Positions 11,901 through 20,400 of a stretch of DNA of 64,000 nt are shown here, piece after piece. Origin of the DNA: Candidatus Marispirochaeta associata (GTDB lineage Bacteria > Spirochaetota > Spirochaetia > JC444 > Marispirochaetaceae); the NCBI GenBank assembly GCA_001749745.1, contig JWTM01000532.1, forward strand, positions 372,001 to 436,000. The letters are read 5' to 3'. A program made the position numbers and the translations under genes. Below the pieces are notes generated by a model. That model had not been told where the DNA came from. It saw only the letters and a program-made list of their open reading frames with translations, and did no database searches. Numbering within the stretch: position 1 is the first letter of the stretch; each line of letters opens with the position of its first letter.

Positions 11901-13664
11901 ATGCCCGACGTTCCGGCCCGCCAGAACCAGGAGAAATCACCCGATCTCACGAAACTCAAAGAGAAAATCGATGCGCTACAGAAGCGTCATGGCGACCTGG
12001 TCCAGCGGAAGGAAACCTTCACCAGTGAGCGTGAGCTCATTATGAAGTATCTCTTTCCAGCCCGTTCGATCTTCGATGATAACGAAGGGGAACGAGTAGG
12101 GGAGCGCGTCGGGATCGAGAAGTTTGATGATACCGGTCCTCGATCTCTGCAGGTATTCGCCGACGGGATATCCGGCTACGGCATGTCTCAATCGATGCCC
12201 TGGGTCCGCATGGGGCCTGATGATCAGAAGCTCATGAAGTATGCCCGGGTGCGGAAGTTCTTCCAGGAAATGGAAGAATGGTGTATGTGGGACCTCTCCG
12301 TCTCAAACTTTTACGATCAAGCGAATAACGGCGTCAAGGACTGCGGCGCCGTCGGCGATACGGCTATGATCGTCCGGGAATCGAACTCGATGGACCGCTA
12401 TCACTTTGAGACGATTCACCCGAAAGAATCCTTTTGGGATGAGAACAGCGACGGAATCGTCGATGTCTTTCACCGCGAGTATCCCGAAAGCGCTCGCAAT
12501 CTCCTTAAGATCTTCGGTCCGTCCCTGGATGAGAAGCTCCGCAATCGATGTACCTTCAAGCCCTATGAACGCTACAAGGTCCTGATGGCGATAGAGCCTC
12601 GGGAGGTAAAGGATCGCAAAGAGATCTGGAGCATCGATAACTCCCCCTATCGGGTCAGCTATCTCCTCGAGAACCAGAGCGACAAGAACGGCATACCATT
12701 CTTTATCGAGGATGGATCATGGTATCCACCGCATGTGGTCTGGCGCTGGTTCACCAACACAGGCGAATCCTATGGCCGCGGCCCCGGCAGCGATGCCCTG
12801 GTCTCTATCATCACCCTCAATCGAGCCTTTGAGGATCTCCTCCTCTTAGGGGATCTCACCGTTAACCGTCCCTATATGTATCCCGCGGAAATGGAGAACG
12901 AGCTTGATCAGCTGGAGCCGAAAGGGCGCTTGAAGTACCGCGATCCGAAGCGGCTGGTGCAACTCCTGGACGTTGCCGGCGAGTATCCGATCGGCAAGGA
13001 TGTGCTCGATGATATGCGCGAGTCCGTGCGGGAGGCCTTCTTCGTCTCGTTCTTCCTGATGTGGCACCAAATAGCAGGACAGAACCGGACCGCAACTGAA
13101 GTGATTGAAATGACCGGCGAAAAGTCAGCCATCATGGGCAACCGCATTGGCCGCATGGCGAATGAGTATCTGCAGCAGATCTTCAATCGCCTCCTCACCC
13201 TCAAGCGCATGCGCGGCGAGCTTCCCCCGGTACCGCCGGAACTCCAAGATCAGGGCTCTCGCGTGGTCTACACCTGGATCGGCCCGCTCTTCGAGACGCA
13301 GAAGAAGTACCATGCAACTCGACCGATCCGCGAGACCTACCAGTATGCCCGCATGTTCGCTGAGATGGATCAGTCCATCGTTCACCGCATGAACCTCCAT
13401 GAGGCCTTGAAGCAGATCTCCCTCTACAACGGTGATCCCCAGGGAGTGATTCGCTCCGACAAGGAAGTGAATCAGATCATGCAGGCGGTTCAGCGAGCAC
13501 GGATGGAGGCCCAGCAGCTCCAGATGCTCGGTCAACTCGCGCAGAATGCGAAGGGCCTCAATGAGCAACCAGTAGCTGGTACGGCTCTCGATTCCCTCTA
13601 CCGGCAAATCTCCGGCCAGGCCGCGAATGGCGAAGGTTTCAATGTTGGTGGGGAGGCAAGCTGA
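11901..13664 (+). CDS. Portal protein (head-tail connector, BPP-1/epsilon15/T7-like)
   Basis: A 587-residue protein of the usual length for podovirus portals. It shows the family features I know: an N-terminal helix with ERE..MKYLFPAR, an early DDTGPRSLQVFADGISGYGM segment, a HP-x-E-x-FWDEN motif, a helical stem with RPYMYPAEM, and a C-terminal tract with TATEVIEM and long helices ending in a flexible tail. It forms the dodecameric ring at the packaging vertex, where the terminase docks and the tail attaches. It follows the peptidoglycan-binding gene by 2 bp and overlaps the next by one base. Confidence 0.88.
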   Translation: MPDVPARQNQEKSPDLTKLKEKIDALQKRHGDLVQRKETFTSERELIMKYLFPARSIFDDNEGERVGERVGIEKFDDTGPRSLQVFADGISGYGMSQSMPWVRMGPDDQKLMKYARVRKFFQEMEEWCMWDLSVSNFYDQANNGVKDCGAVGDTAMIVRESNSMDRYHFETIHPKESFWDENSDGIVDVFHREYPESARNLLKIFGPSLDEKLRNRCTFKPYERYKVLMAIEPREVKDRKEIWSIDNSPYRVSYLLENQSDKNGIPFFIEDGSWYPPHVVWRWFTNTGESYGRGPGSDALVSIITLNRAFEDLLLLGDLTVNRPYMYPAEMENELDQLEPKGRLKYRDPKRLVQLLDVAGEYPIGKDVLDDMRESVREAFFVSFFLMWHQIAGQNRTATEVIEMTGEKSAIMGNRIGRMANEYLQQIFNRLLTLKRMRGELPPVPPELQDQGSRVVYTWIGPLFETQKKYHATRPIRETYQYARMFAEMDQSIVHRMNLHEALKQISLYNGDPQGVIRSDKEVNQIMQAVQRARMEAQQLQMLGQLAQNAKGLNEQPVAGTALDSLYRQISGQAANGEGFNVGGEAS

Positions 13665-14011
13665 TGGGTAAGCGTGAGCATGGAACCATCGACTATGGCA
13701 GGCAGCCTCAGCCGAAAGAGAAACCGACCACCAGAGTTGACGACTTCCGGGCTACCTTCTCAACTCCGGCCGGTATCCGCGTCCGGGACTTCCTCCTGAA
13801 TGAGCTCCATGTCATGAACCCAGAAATCCAGACCGAGGAGGAGCGGATCTTGCGCAACTTCGGTATGCAGTTCCTGATCTGGTCCGGCTCATTCGATCCC
13901 GGCGATCCGAAGTCGCTGAAAGGCTTTGCACAGGCCTTATTCAAAGGCAGTTATTCCGAGCTTGTGCCTCGGAATGCACATAAATCACACCCTTCAGAGG
14001 AGGAAGAATAA
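13664..14011 (+). CDS. Bbp19-like small phage protein
   Basis: A 115-residue protein beginning within the portal stop codon. It has a conserved-looking pattern DDFRATFSTPAGIRVRDFLLNEL and, later, a segment with SGSFDPGDP..LKGFAQALF, which matches my recollection of Bbp19-like proteins found after the portal in BPP-1 relatives. The tail is acidic (SEEEE). The exact function in that family is unknown; an assembly or head-related role is likely from position. Confidence 0.6.
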   Translation: MGKREHGTIDYGRQPQPKEKPTTRVDDFRATFSTPAGIRVRDFLLNELHVMNPEIQTEEERILRNFGMQFLIWSGSFDPGDPKSLKGFAQALFKGSYSELVPRNAHKSHPSEEEE

Positions 14012-14014
14012 ACA

Positions 14015-14878
14015 ATGTTTGTAAATCTACTCGGCATGAACAACCACGCTTTCGATGGAATCGGGAGTGCCCGGGTACTGTTGGCACCGGATACCGGCGA
14101 CGACGGAGGCGATCCCGGGGCAGATCCCGGCGGAGACCCTCCTGCCGGCGACGAGAATAATCCGGGCCAGGGGGATCCCCCCCAGGGCGGTAGAACGGAG
14201 AAGCCGTGGCTCCCGACAGATCTTCGCGAGGACGAGCTCTTTAAGGAAATGAAGGGCGCGGGCGACCTCGGTCGCGCGTACAAGGACACCGTGGAGAAAT
14301 TGAAGGGCTACGACGGCCGGATATTCGTTCCTGGAGACGATGCTTCCCCCGAGGAGCTGGCACAGTTTCGGACTGCCGTTGGCGTCCCTGAGTCAGCTGA
14401 CCAGTACGAGCTTGATATTCCTGAACTCCCGGATGGGATGGAATACAACAAGGGCTTAGAGAACTGGTTTAGAGCCGAAGCGCTGAAAAACAACATCCCC
14501 ACGGATGCCGCAAAGGAACTGTATGCCGCCTTCAATGAGCAGCAGATCCAGGCCTACAACTCCTATGTCGCCGCGGAAGCGGAGAAGAAGGAGCAGACCA
14601 AGTCCGAGCTCAAGCAGCTGTGGGGCAGTAACTATGACCGTGAGGTGAACTTTGCCAATCGCGGGATCAGCATTCTAAGCTCTATCCCGGGCGCCGAGGG
14701 CCTGACTGATCTCTTAAACGATGAAGGACTCCTCAAGGATATCCGGTTTGTTAAAGCGTTTAATGCGATCAGTCACAAGATCCTGGGGAATGGAATCATG
14801 GGTGGGGGAGAACTCCCCGGGCCGTCGCCGTATGGCGATGACGAAGTCATCTATGAGAACACTCCCGGGATGCACTAA
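14015..14878 (+). CDS. Scaffolding protein
   Basis: A 287-residue protein just before the coat gene. The N-terminal 75 residues are a disordered Gly/Asp/Pro tract (DTGDDGG, DPGGDPPAG), followed by a mainly helical, charged body (EAEKKEQTKSELKQLWG) and a Gly/Pro-rich end. It has the composition and position expected of an internal scaffolding protein that guides coat assembly and then leaves or is degraded. A second conserved block (FVPGDDASPEELAQFRTAVG) is common in such proteins. Confidence 0.7.
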   Translation: MFVNLLGMNNHAFDGIGSARVLLAPDTGDDGGDPGADPGGDPPAGDENNPGQGDPPQGGRTEKPWLPTDLREDELFKEMKGAGDLGRAYKDTVEKLKGYDGRIFVPGDDASPEELAQFRTAVGVPESADQYELDIPELPDGMEYNKGLENWFRAEALKNNIPTDAAKELYAAFNEQQIQAYNSYVAAEAEKKEQTKSELKQLWGSNYDREVNFANRGISILSSIPGAEGLTDLLNDEGLLKDIRFVKAFNAISHKILGNGIMGGGELPGPSPYGDDEVIYENTPGMH

Positions 14879-14893
14879 GGCGGGAAATATCAG

Positions 14894-14920
14894 GCTCCAC
14901 ACTACGATTAGGAGTGGAGC
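14894..14920 (+). promoter_or_regulatory. Stem-loop presenting the coat-gene ribosome site
   Basis: GCTCCAC (14894-14900) pairs with GTGGAGC (14914-14920), a perfect 7-bp stem ending directly before the coat ATG at 14921. The 13-nt loop contains TAGGAG, the Shine-Dalgarno sequence. A structure exposing the site in a loop may raise initiation or stabilise the 5' end of the coat message. Confidence 0.5.
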
Positions 14921-15901
14921 ATGGCTACCATTACTACCAAAAACGAACTCTCCTATGTAGAGATCGTCAAGCGCGAAGTAGGCGGGCAGACCCTCAAGAT
15001 CGCCGAGATCGGCGAGAAGCAGAACAAAATCCTGGAGGATATGCCCTTCTACGAAGCTAATGAGCGGACTTCCGAGAAGATCGGCACCCGTTCGAGCTAT
15101 CCCCACGGCCGGCGGAAGCGCCTCTACCGTGGTGATTCCAAGGGCGCGACCCAGATCAAGCCCGGCGTTGAGACCATCACCAAGATGCAGACCCGATCGG
15201 TCATCGACATCGATGCTGTCGATAACGCCGCCAATCCCAAGCAGCAGCGCTGGATTGAGGACAAGGGCTTTATCGAGGGGCTCTACCGCGACCAGGCGGT
15301 GGACTTCGCCTACGGATCGATCGCCGCGGAACCCGAGGCCATCAACGGCTTCATCACCCGTTTCGACGATCTTTCCCTCGACAACGTCAAGGACGGCGGC
15401 GCCTCTGCCGGCGACGTCTCCTCGATTCTCACCATCGAGTTCGGCCGCGATACCGTGTATGGGATCTATCCCAAGTCGCACCCCAAGAAGGGGATCGATA
15501 AGAAGGACATGAGTATCAAGGACGAGTATGACGAGAACGGCGATCCCTTTGAGGCCTACGTCACCAAGTACTCGGCCGCCTATGGACTCGTCGTCAAAGA
15601 TCCGTCGGCCGTGCAGCGGATCTGTAACGTCCCGCTCGTGGTTGACTACACCCTCACCAACGATATCGGGGTCAATCCCCGCATCCTCATCGATGCACTC
15701 GGCGACACCCCCTCGGGCGGCGACGGCTATGTGGTGATCTACGCCCCGCGGAAGATCTACACCCAGATCCAGATCCTGGCCTACGAGAAGAAAAACGGCT
15801 TCTACATGCTGCCCGACATCTTCGGCCGCATGGTTTCGACCTTCATGGGGGTTCCTGTGAAGCGTTGGGACTCGCTGGACGTGGAGACGATCCTCACCTA
15901 A
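14921..15901 (+). CDS. Major capsid protein (GP7/epsilon15-like)
   Basis: A 326-residue coat protein. Its layout fits the HK97-fold coat of epsilon15 and BPP-1: an N-terminal helix (IVKREVGGQTLKIAEIGEKQNKILEDMPF), a charged arm with RKRLYRGDSKG, an AIND-like spine-helix region around FAYGSIAAEPEAINGF, and the C-terminal P-domain segments ending in GVPVKRWDSLD. It uses a very regular, GC-rich codon set, as expected of the most expressed virion gene. It follows the scaffold and precedes a hairpin that may trim transcription. It assembles into the T=7 shell. Confidence 0.85.
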   Translation: MATITTKNELSYVEIVKREVGGQTLKIAEIGEKQNKILEDMPFYEANERTSEKIGTRSSYPHGRRKRLYRGDSKGATQIKPGVETITKMQTRSVIDIDAVDNAANPKQQRWIEDKGFIEGLYRDQAVDFAYGSIAAEPEAINGFITRFDDLSLDNVKDGGASAGDVSSILTIEFGRDTVYGIYPKSHPKKGIDKKDMSIKDEYDENGDPFEAYVTKYSAAYGLVVKDPSAVQRICNVPLVVDYTLTNDIGVNPRILIDALGDTPSGGDGYVVIYAPRKIYTQIQILAYEKKNGFYMLPDIFGRMVSTFMGVPVKRWDSLDVETILT

Positions 15902-15921
15902 GCGAGTCGGCTTAGGACCGG

Positions 15922-15939
15922 CGGCCCCGTAGGGGGCCG
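15922..15939 (+). terminator. GC-rich hairpin between coat and cement genes
   Basis: CGGCCCC (15922-15928) and GGGGCCG (15933-15939) form a 7-bp stem with a GTAG loop. There is no T-tract after it, so it is more likely an attenuator or an mRNA 3'-end stabiliser that keeps coat message abundant than a full terminator. Confidence 0.45.
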
Positions 15940-15965
15940 TCTACTACCTGAATTGGAGGCAGTGT

Positions 15966-16352
15966 ATGGCATTCCCCATTCACAAAAGCTTTTTTCTCCT
16001 GGAGGACGTTGCGATTACCTCCGCCGCGGTGGAGAGCGACGTTCACAATATGCAGCAAGCCGGCGACCTGGATCACTCCAAGGCCCGGCTCAAGGTCTAT
16101 GTGACCGAGGATTTCACCTCGGGCACAGCGCCGACCCTCACCGCGAAGGTGATGGACTCGGCCGACGGTACTACCTTCGCCGATGCACTGGTCGGTCCGG
16201 ACGTGGCGCTGGCGGACCTGAAGAAGAACAAGAGAATCTTCAATGTTCCGCTCCCCAACGACCTCCGCCAGTACTGGAAGGTCGTGGTGACTCCCTCTGC
16301 GGCAATGACCGCCGGTAAGGTTACTGCGGTCTATGGCGAGGGGCAGGAGTAA
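15966..16352 (+). CDS. Capsid cement protein (Bbp16-like)
   Basis: A 128-residue beta-rich protein directly downstream of the coat gene, with TTGGAGG before its ATG. It alternates strands such as RLKVYVTEDFTSG, LTAKVMDSADGTTF and YWKVVVTPSAAMTAGKV, like a jelly-roll decoration protein. Position and size match Bbp16 of BPP-1 and its epsilon15 counterpart, which bind the capsid surface and strengthen it. No signal peptide or metal motif is present. Confidence 0.7.
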   Translation: MAFPIHKSFFLLEDVAITSAAVESDVHNMQQAGDLDHSKARLKVYVTEDFTSGTAPTLTAKVMDSADGTTFADALVGPDVALADLKKNKRIFNVPLPNDLRQYWKVVVTPSAAMTAGKVTAVYGEGQE

Positions 16353-16355
16353 GCC

Positions 16356-16781
16356 ATGGCTGAACAGATCATTAAGTATGCGGTCAAGCGTGTGCTCTTT
16401 TTTAAGGGTCGGCGCTATGACCCCACCGTCACCCCCTTTGCCTTTTTTCCGGAAGGCGTTGTGGTGGATGAGAAAACCTTCGTTCCCGTCGGACCGGTTG
16501 CGGAGAATCCGGCCGGTCCGGCCTACGATGCCGCTGCCGAGAAGAAGATCCGTGATATCGCCGGCGAGCACGGCCTCGATGGATCTGCCTTAAAGCAGAT
16601 TTATGACGATGCCGCTGCAACCACCAGCAAGGAGAAGCTTGCAGCTCTCGAGACCTATCACCAGCTGGTATCGGGCGAGCCGGATCCGACGGAGCCTGAG
16701 GACGCACCCGATCCGGGCGCCCCTGAAGCGCCTACCGTCCCGGCGTCCCGGGCCAAGAAGGCCCCGGCCAAGAAGAAGTAG
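16356..16781 (+). CDS. Hypothetical structural-region protein with Lys/Pro/Ala-rich tail
   Basis: A 141-residue protein starting four bases after the cement gene. The N-terminal half is compact (IIKYAVKRVLFFKGRRYDPTVTP) and the last 45 residues are a Pro/Ala/Glu region ending in a lysine cluster (AKKAPAKKK), a tail that could bind DNA or other proteins. No family is recognised. The position between cement and tail-adaptor genes suggests a minor head protein. Confidence 0.55.
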   Translation: MAEQIIKYAVKRVLFFKGRRYDPTVTPFAFFPEGVVVDEKTFVPVGPVAENPAGPAYDAAAEKKIRDIAGEHGLDGSALKQIYDDAAATTSKEKLAALETYHQLVSGEPDPTEPEDAPDPGAPEAPTVPASRAKKAPAKKK

Positions 16782-16795
16782 GCAAGGAGTAGCAC

Positions 16796-17392
16796 ATGGT
16801 CAGCGAGGTAACGATCGTCAATAAGGCACTCTTTCATTTAGGAGAACCCAGGCTCACCTCAATTTTCCCCCCGGAGAAGAAGAAATCGGCCCGCTTCTAC
16901 AATGAGAATTACGTCCAGGTGCGAGAAGAGTGCCTCGCTGATTTTCCCTGGTCCTTCGCGTGCGAAAAGGCTACGCCAAACCTCCTTGCATCACCTCCTA
17001 CAAGTGAATATCTCTACGTCTATCAACTCCCAACCAGCCCAAAAGTATTGAAGATTCGCCGCCTTCTTGATGGGACCGATCTTTCGATCGACCTTAAGCA
17101 GCCATACAAGAAGCGCGGCGATCTTCTGCATACCAATGTCACCGGTGGCTTTTATGTTGAGTACACCAAGGACGTGGAAGACGAGAATGAGTTTACCCCG
17201 GAATTCATCGAGGCTTTCGCCCTGAAGCTCGCTCTCGTCGGCTGCTTCTATCTCACGAAGGACAGACAGCGCGAGAACACGCTTTATCAGATGTACACCA
17301 TGAAGCTGATGGATGCTCGCGATCAGGATATTGAGGGAACCCAGCCTCGGCCGATCAGGCCTACGGCCTGGAACAAGGTAGGACGGGTCTGA
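16796..17392 (+). CDS. Tail tube / head-completion adaptor (T7 gp11-like)
   Basis: A 198-residue protein. It begins with VTIVNKALFHLGEPRL, the N-terminal NKAL..LG signature of gp11/gp4-type adaptors that form the ring under the portal, then an R-F-Y-x-x-x-Y helix (SARFYNENYVQVREECL) and a W-F-A segment. The C-terminal part is helical (EFIEAFALKLALVGCFYL). It overlaps the nozzle gene by one base. It should form the dodecameric adaptor that links the head to the nozzle. Confidence 0.75.
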   Translation: MVSEVTIVNKALFHLGEPRLTSIFPPEKKKSARFYNENYVQVREECLADFPWSFACEKATPNLLASPPTSEYLYVYQLPTSPKVLKIRRLLDGTDLSIDLKQPYKKRGDLLHTNVTGGFYVEYTKDVEDENEFTPEFIEAFALKLALVGCFYLTKDRQRENTLYQMYTMKLMDARDQDIEGTQPRPIRPTAWNKVGRV

Positions 17393-19398
17393 TGGCAAAG
17401 ACGGAGCTCCTGCAGAATCGCTTCAACTACGGACAGGTTGACGAAAACTTTGAAAACCAGTTCGATGCCGAACCCTTCTTCCAGTCTCTCCGCTTCATCA
17501 AGAACTGGATTGTTGATGGCGCTGCTTCACTCATGACTCGACCGGGAACCCGTTTCCTGGAGACGATCGGTGGCGGGGGGACTGCTCTCGATCCAATGCT
17601 TGATGCCATCCAGCTCATTCCCCTCGGTGATCTGATGCTGGAGATCAGGGAAGGGCAGATCTATCCCTGGTTTCATACCAATCAGGAGCTCCACCGCGGA
17701 AACATCGATAGCCCTCCGCCGGCAACCGAGTATGCAACGACGCCGCTCTCGTATACCTCAACCGATGATGAGCGGCTTTATGTGACGAAGATCGGGAATG
17801 CACGGGCAGTCAGAAGTGAGGACACGATCTACGTTGCCGATACTGCCGGGATCCAGGCTTACTCCTGGACCAAGGTCTATACCGCCGGAATCGTGACCAC
17901 TGGCCTCCTGGCCGTGAGCGGTCCCGCCTTTGGCAGCCGGGCAAAGGACCTCACCATCTACAACCAGCGCCTCTACCTGGTAAGTGGGAATAACCTGAAA
18001 GCCTCCGAGGTCGGAAACCTTACCAACTTCACCCCTGGCACCCTTCCCAATGATCCGATCGATGTGAACATCGAGGGCATGATCTATGCCACCGCGCTGA
18101 TGGCAACTGACCGGATTCTCATCGGGGCCGTCGACGGGGAGCGTCTTATCACCGGGGAAGATGGCGTGGTCACCATTGATAATATCAACCCCCGTAAATA
18201 CACCAACCACTGGATCCATGACATCAAGCCTGAGCACTCAGGCAACAAAGTCGTCTTTGTCCAGGGCGGCGGCCGGAGCGTGCGGGAGTACTACTACAAC
18301 GACGTCTCTAAGAACTACGACTCGCCTGATCTCACGATCGGCAATGAGGAGTATTTGACGATCGGGATCACCCAGGTTGTCCTAATTAAGCGCCAGATCG
18401 ACTATCTCTTCTTCCTCCTGGAGGATGAGACGGTAGCCGTCATGGCCCTGGATGCGCAGCGCAAGATCCGAGCTTGGCACCGCCTGGACTTCGGCGGTGA
18501 AGTGAAGGCCCTCGGCTCGATCACCACCGATAGCAACCGGCAGTCGCTCATAGTTGTCGTGGCCCGGTATGAGGGGAAGGATGCCGCTGGGAACGATCAG
18601 GTCAGGCTGAATGCCGAGGAACTCACCTTCGATGAACCGGTCCCCTTAGACTCCTATGTAACCAAGAGCGCCGGCGCAGCGCAAGCGATCACCGCGATAG
18701 AAACCGGATCCACCACCAAGATTTATGTAGCCGATCCCGCGACCCCGGGAACTGGTACGATGAAGCTCCTAAGTCTCCCGGGGCTGGATGAGTACGAGGG
18801 CCGGTACGGCACTATTGCCGGCTACAACGTCTCTGAAGGCTGGATCGAATTGAACATCGATTCAACCGACTGGACTGGAAACCTCACAGCTGATGGCAGT
18901 GTGGCACCAGCGATCAACTCAGTGGCTATCGCCGACTTCGCCCACCTGCGGGGTATGAATGTCGATGTGATCGGCGATGGAATCTATATCGGCTCGTATG
19001 AGATTGCCTATGACGCCACTGGAATCTCCTTCTCCGACTACCATAGTGAGCTCATGATCGGCTTGAACTTTGAGGCTGAGTTTAGCACGCATAAGCTCAT
19101 TCCCACCAACCAGATTGGAAAAGCAATGGGCGGTGAAATCAGGCCGTCTACGGTCATTCTCTCACTCAAAGACTCCTTCGGCGGCAGTATCGAATCAGGT
19201 GGGGTCGAAAGCGATATCCAGTACGATGTGCCGGTCGATATCCCAACGATCCGAGCGAAGGATTACCGTAAAACCGAAGAGACACGGACCCCCGTTGATG
19301 CTGGTTCCGGCAATGATCCAATCATCACCGTCAAACAGTACGAACCCTGGCACATGTATATCCAGGCAATGAGTGTGGAGGTAGACGTGCATGACTAA
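17392..19398 (+). CDS. Tail nozzle / tubular protein B-like
   Basis: A 668-residue beta-rich protein. The N-terminus, with RFNYGQVDENF followed later by a SLMTRPGTRFL motif, matches the start of nozzle proteins (T7 gp12 and BPP-1 relatives), which then continue as a large beta-propeller or beta-sheet body; here many strands with regular turns are seen. It forms the hexameric nozzle of the short tail. It overlaps the next gene by 8 bp. Its length agrees with the family. Confidence 0.78.
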   Translation: MAKTELLQNRFNYGQVDENFENQFDAEPFFQSLRFIKNWIVDGAASLMTRPGTRFLETIGGGGTALDPMLDAIQLIPLGDLMLEIREGQIYPWFHTNQELHRGNIDSPPPATEYATTPLSYTSTDDERLYVTKIGNARAVRSEDTIYVADTAGIQAYSWTKVYTAGIVTTGLLAVSGPAFGSRAKDLTIYNQRLYLVSGNNLKASEVGNLTNFTPGTLPNDPIDVNIEGMIYATALMATDRILIGAVDGERLITGEDGVVTIDNINPRKYTNHWIHDIKPEHSGNKVVFVQGGGRSVREYYYNDVSKNYDSPDLTIGNEEYLTIGITQVVLIKRQIDYLFFLLEDETVAVMALDAQRKIRAWHRLDFGGEVKALGSITTDSNRQSLIVVVARYEGKDAAGNDQVRLNAEELTFDEPVPLDSYVTKSAGAAQAITAIETGSTTKIYVADPATPGTGTMKLLSLPGLDEYEGRYGTIAGYNVSEGWIELNIDSTDWTGNLTADGSVAPAINSVAIADFAHLRGMNVDVIGDGIYIGSYEIAYDATGISFSDYHSELMIGLNFEAEFSTHKLIPTNQIGKAMGGEIRPSTVILSLKDSFGGSIESGGVESDIQYDVPVDIPTIRAKDYRKTEETRTPVDAGSGNDPIITVKQYEPWHMYIQAMSVEVDVHD

Positions 19399-19834
19399 TC
19401 CCTATCGCGTTGAAGAATGCACACAGAACGATTTTGAGGAGCTCACCAGAAAAGGAATCCTGAAATGGACTCCACCTCCTTCGATGATTGTGGTGAAGGT
19501 TCAAAAGGGAGATGAGCTCATCTTTCTCGCGTACTTCAATCACAGCCATGAAGGACCGACTGAGGTAGGGATTCTCCCCGTTCACCCCTTGCAGGAGCAC
19601 TGGCGCTCGCTCTTTCATGCCCGGAACTTCCTCAACACCCTCGTCGAACGCGAAGGCTATGACAGTATCCACTGCTTCGTTCCAGACAAGCCCGAGCGAT
19701 TCCGCCGGACTGCCGAGTTCTTCGGCCTCCGGTTCGAGGGGCGCTCGCCCTCACACTTCGGCGTAATCGATGGACTTCTGATGTGCCGGGACTTACGGCG
19801 AAAAAGGCGCTTAAGGAGGCTGCTAAATGGCTGA
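19391..19834 (+). CDS. GNAT-like internal virion protein (T7 gp13/DUF2833-like)
   Basis: A 147-residue protein with the layout of an N-acetyltransferase fold: strands, then a helix with HARNFLNTLVEREGYD, a strand with IHCFVP and a final FFGLRFEGRSPSHFGV segment. In T7-like and BPP-1-like phages, a protein of this type sits between nozzle and internal virion genes. The CoA-binding loop R/Q-x-x-G-x-G/A is not visible, so catalysis is doubtful. It overlaps both neighbours, which suggests tight translational coupling. Confidence 0.6.
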   Translation: MTNPYRVEECTQNDFEELTRKGILKWTPPPSMIVVKVQKGDELIFLAYFNHSHEGPTEVGILPVHPLQEHWRSLFHARNFLNTLVEREGYDSIHCFVPDKPERFRRTAEFFGLRFEGRSPSHFGVIDGLLMCRDLRRKRRLRRLLNG

Positions 19835-20393
19835 CCCGGTATCCTGGATAGGCATAGGAATCAGTGGTGTTGGACTGCTCCATTCAATGGAGCAGAATCG
19901 AAAAGCCCGAAAACAACATCGTGAAGAAGTGAACCGTCAGGCACAAATGGCCGAGAGCTACATCCTGGAAGCAGAAGCGTCCCAAGGAACGGCACTCATG
20001 ACCCAGGAGGCAACCCTTGATGCCCTGGAAACCTACCAACAAGAAGCCGAGACCCTAAGAGGGTCTCAAAAGGTAGCTTTCGCGGCCAACGGTATCAAAC
20101 TCAATACTTCTACCTCGGTCCTGGATGTGGAGAACGAGACAATAGCCGAGGCAAACAAGCAGCTGGAGAATCTCGCACGAGAAGGGGAGGCGAGTTTCGA
20201 TCGCTACTTCTCCCAAGCAGCAGCGAATATCAATCAAGCTAACATTCTCTGGGAGCCTGCCACAAAACGCACCAAGGAGAAGCTCGCCGGCAAGGGAAGA
20301 CGGGATCCAACGAAAACTGATGTCTATGACTGGCTAAAGGGCGATGCCGACAGCTACTGGAATGTGAATGCTACGGACTACTTTTTGATATAG
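19827..20393 (+). CDS. Internal virion protein (gp14-like)
   Basis: A 188-residue protein with a short N-terminal Gly-rich, weakly hydrophobic segment (WIGIGISGVGLLHS) followed by a long alanine-rich coiled coil containing a conserved GS....VAFAANGIKLNTSTSVLDV block. This block and the size match T7 gp14-type ejection proteins, which form the outer-membrane channel during DNA entry. It is the first of three ejection-protein genes in a row and overlaps the gene before by 8 bp. Confidence 0.7.
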   Translation: MADPVSWIGIGISGVGLLHSMEQNRKARKQHREEVNRQAQMAESYILEAEASQGTALMTQEATLDALETYQQEAETLRGSQKVAFAANGIKLNTSTSVLDVENETIAEANKQLENLAREGEASFDRYFSQAAANINQANILWEPATKRTKEKLAGKGRRDPTKTDVYDWLKGDADSYWNVNATDYFLI

Positions 20394-20400
20394 GCGGGAG

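Noticed and set aside
14721..15481. Long opposite-strand frame over scaffold and coat genes
   Set aside because: It is an antisense shadow produced by the GC-rich codon pattern of the coat gene, without a ribosome site.
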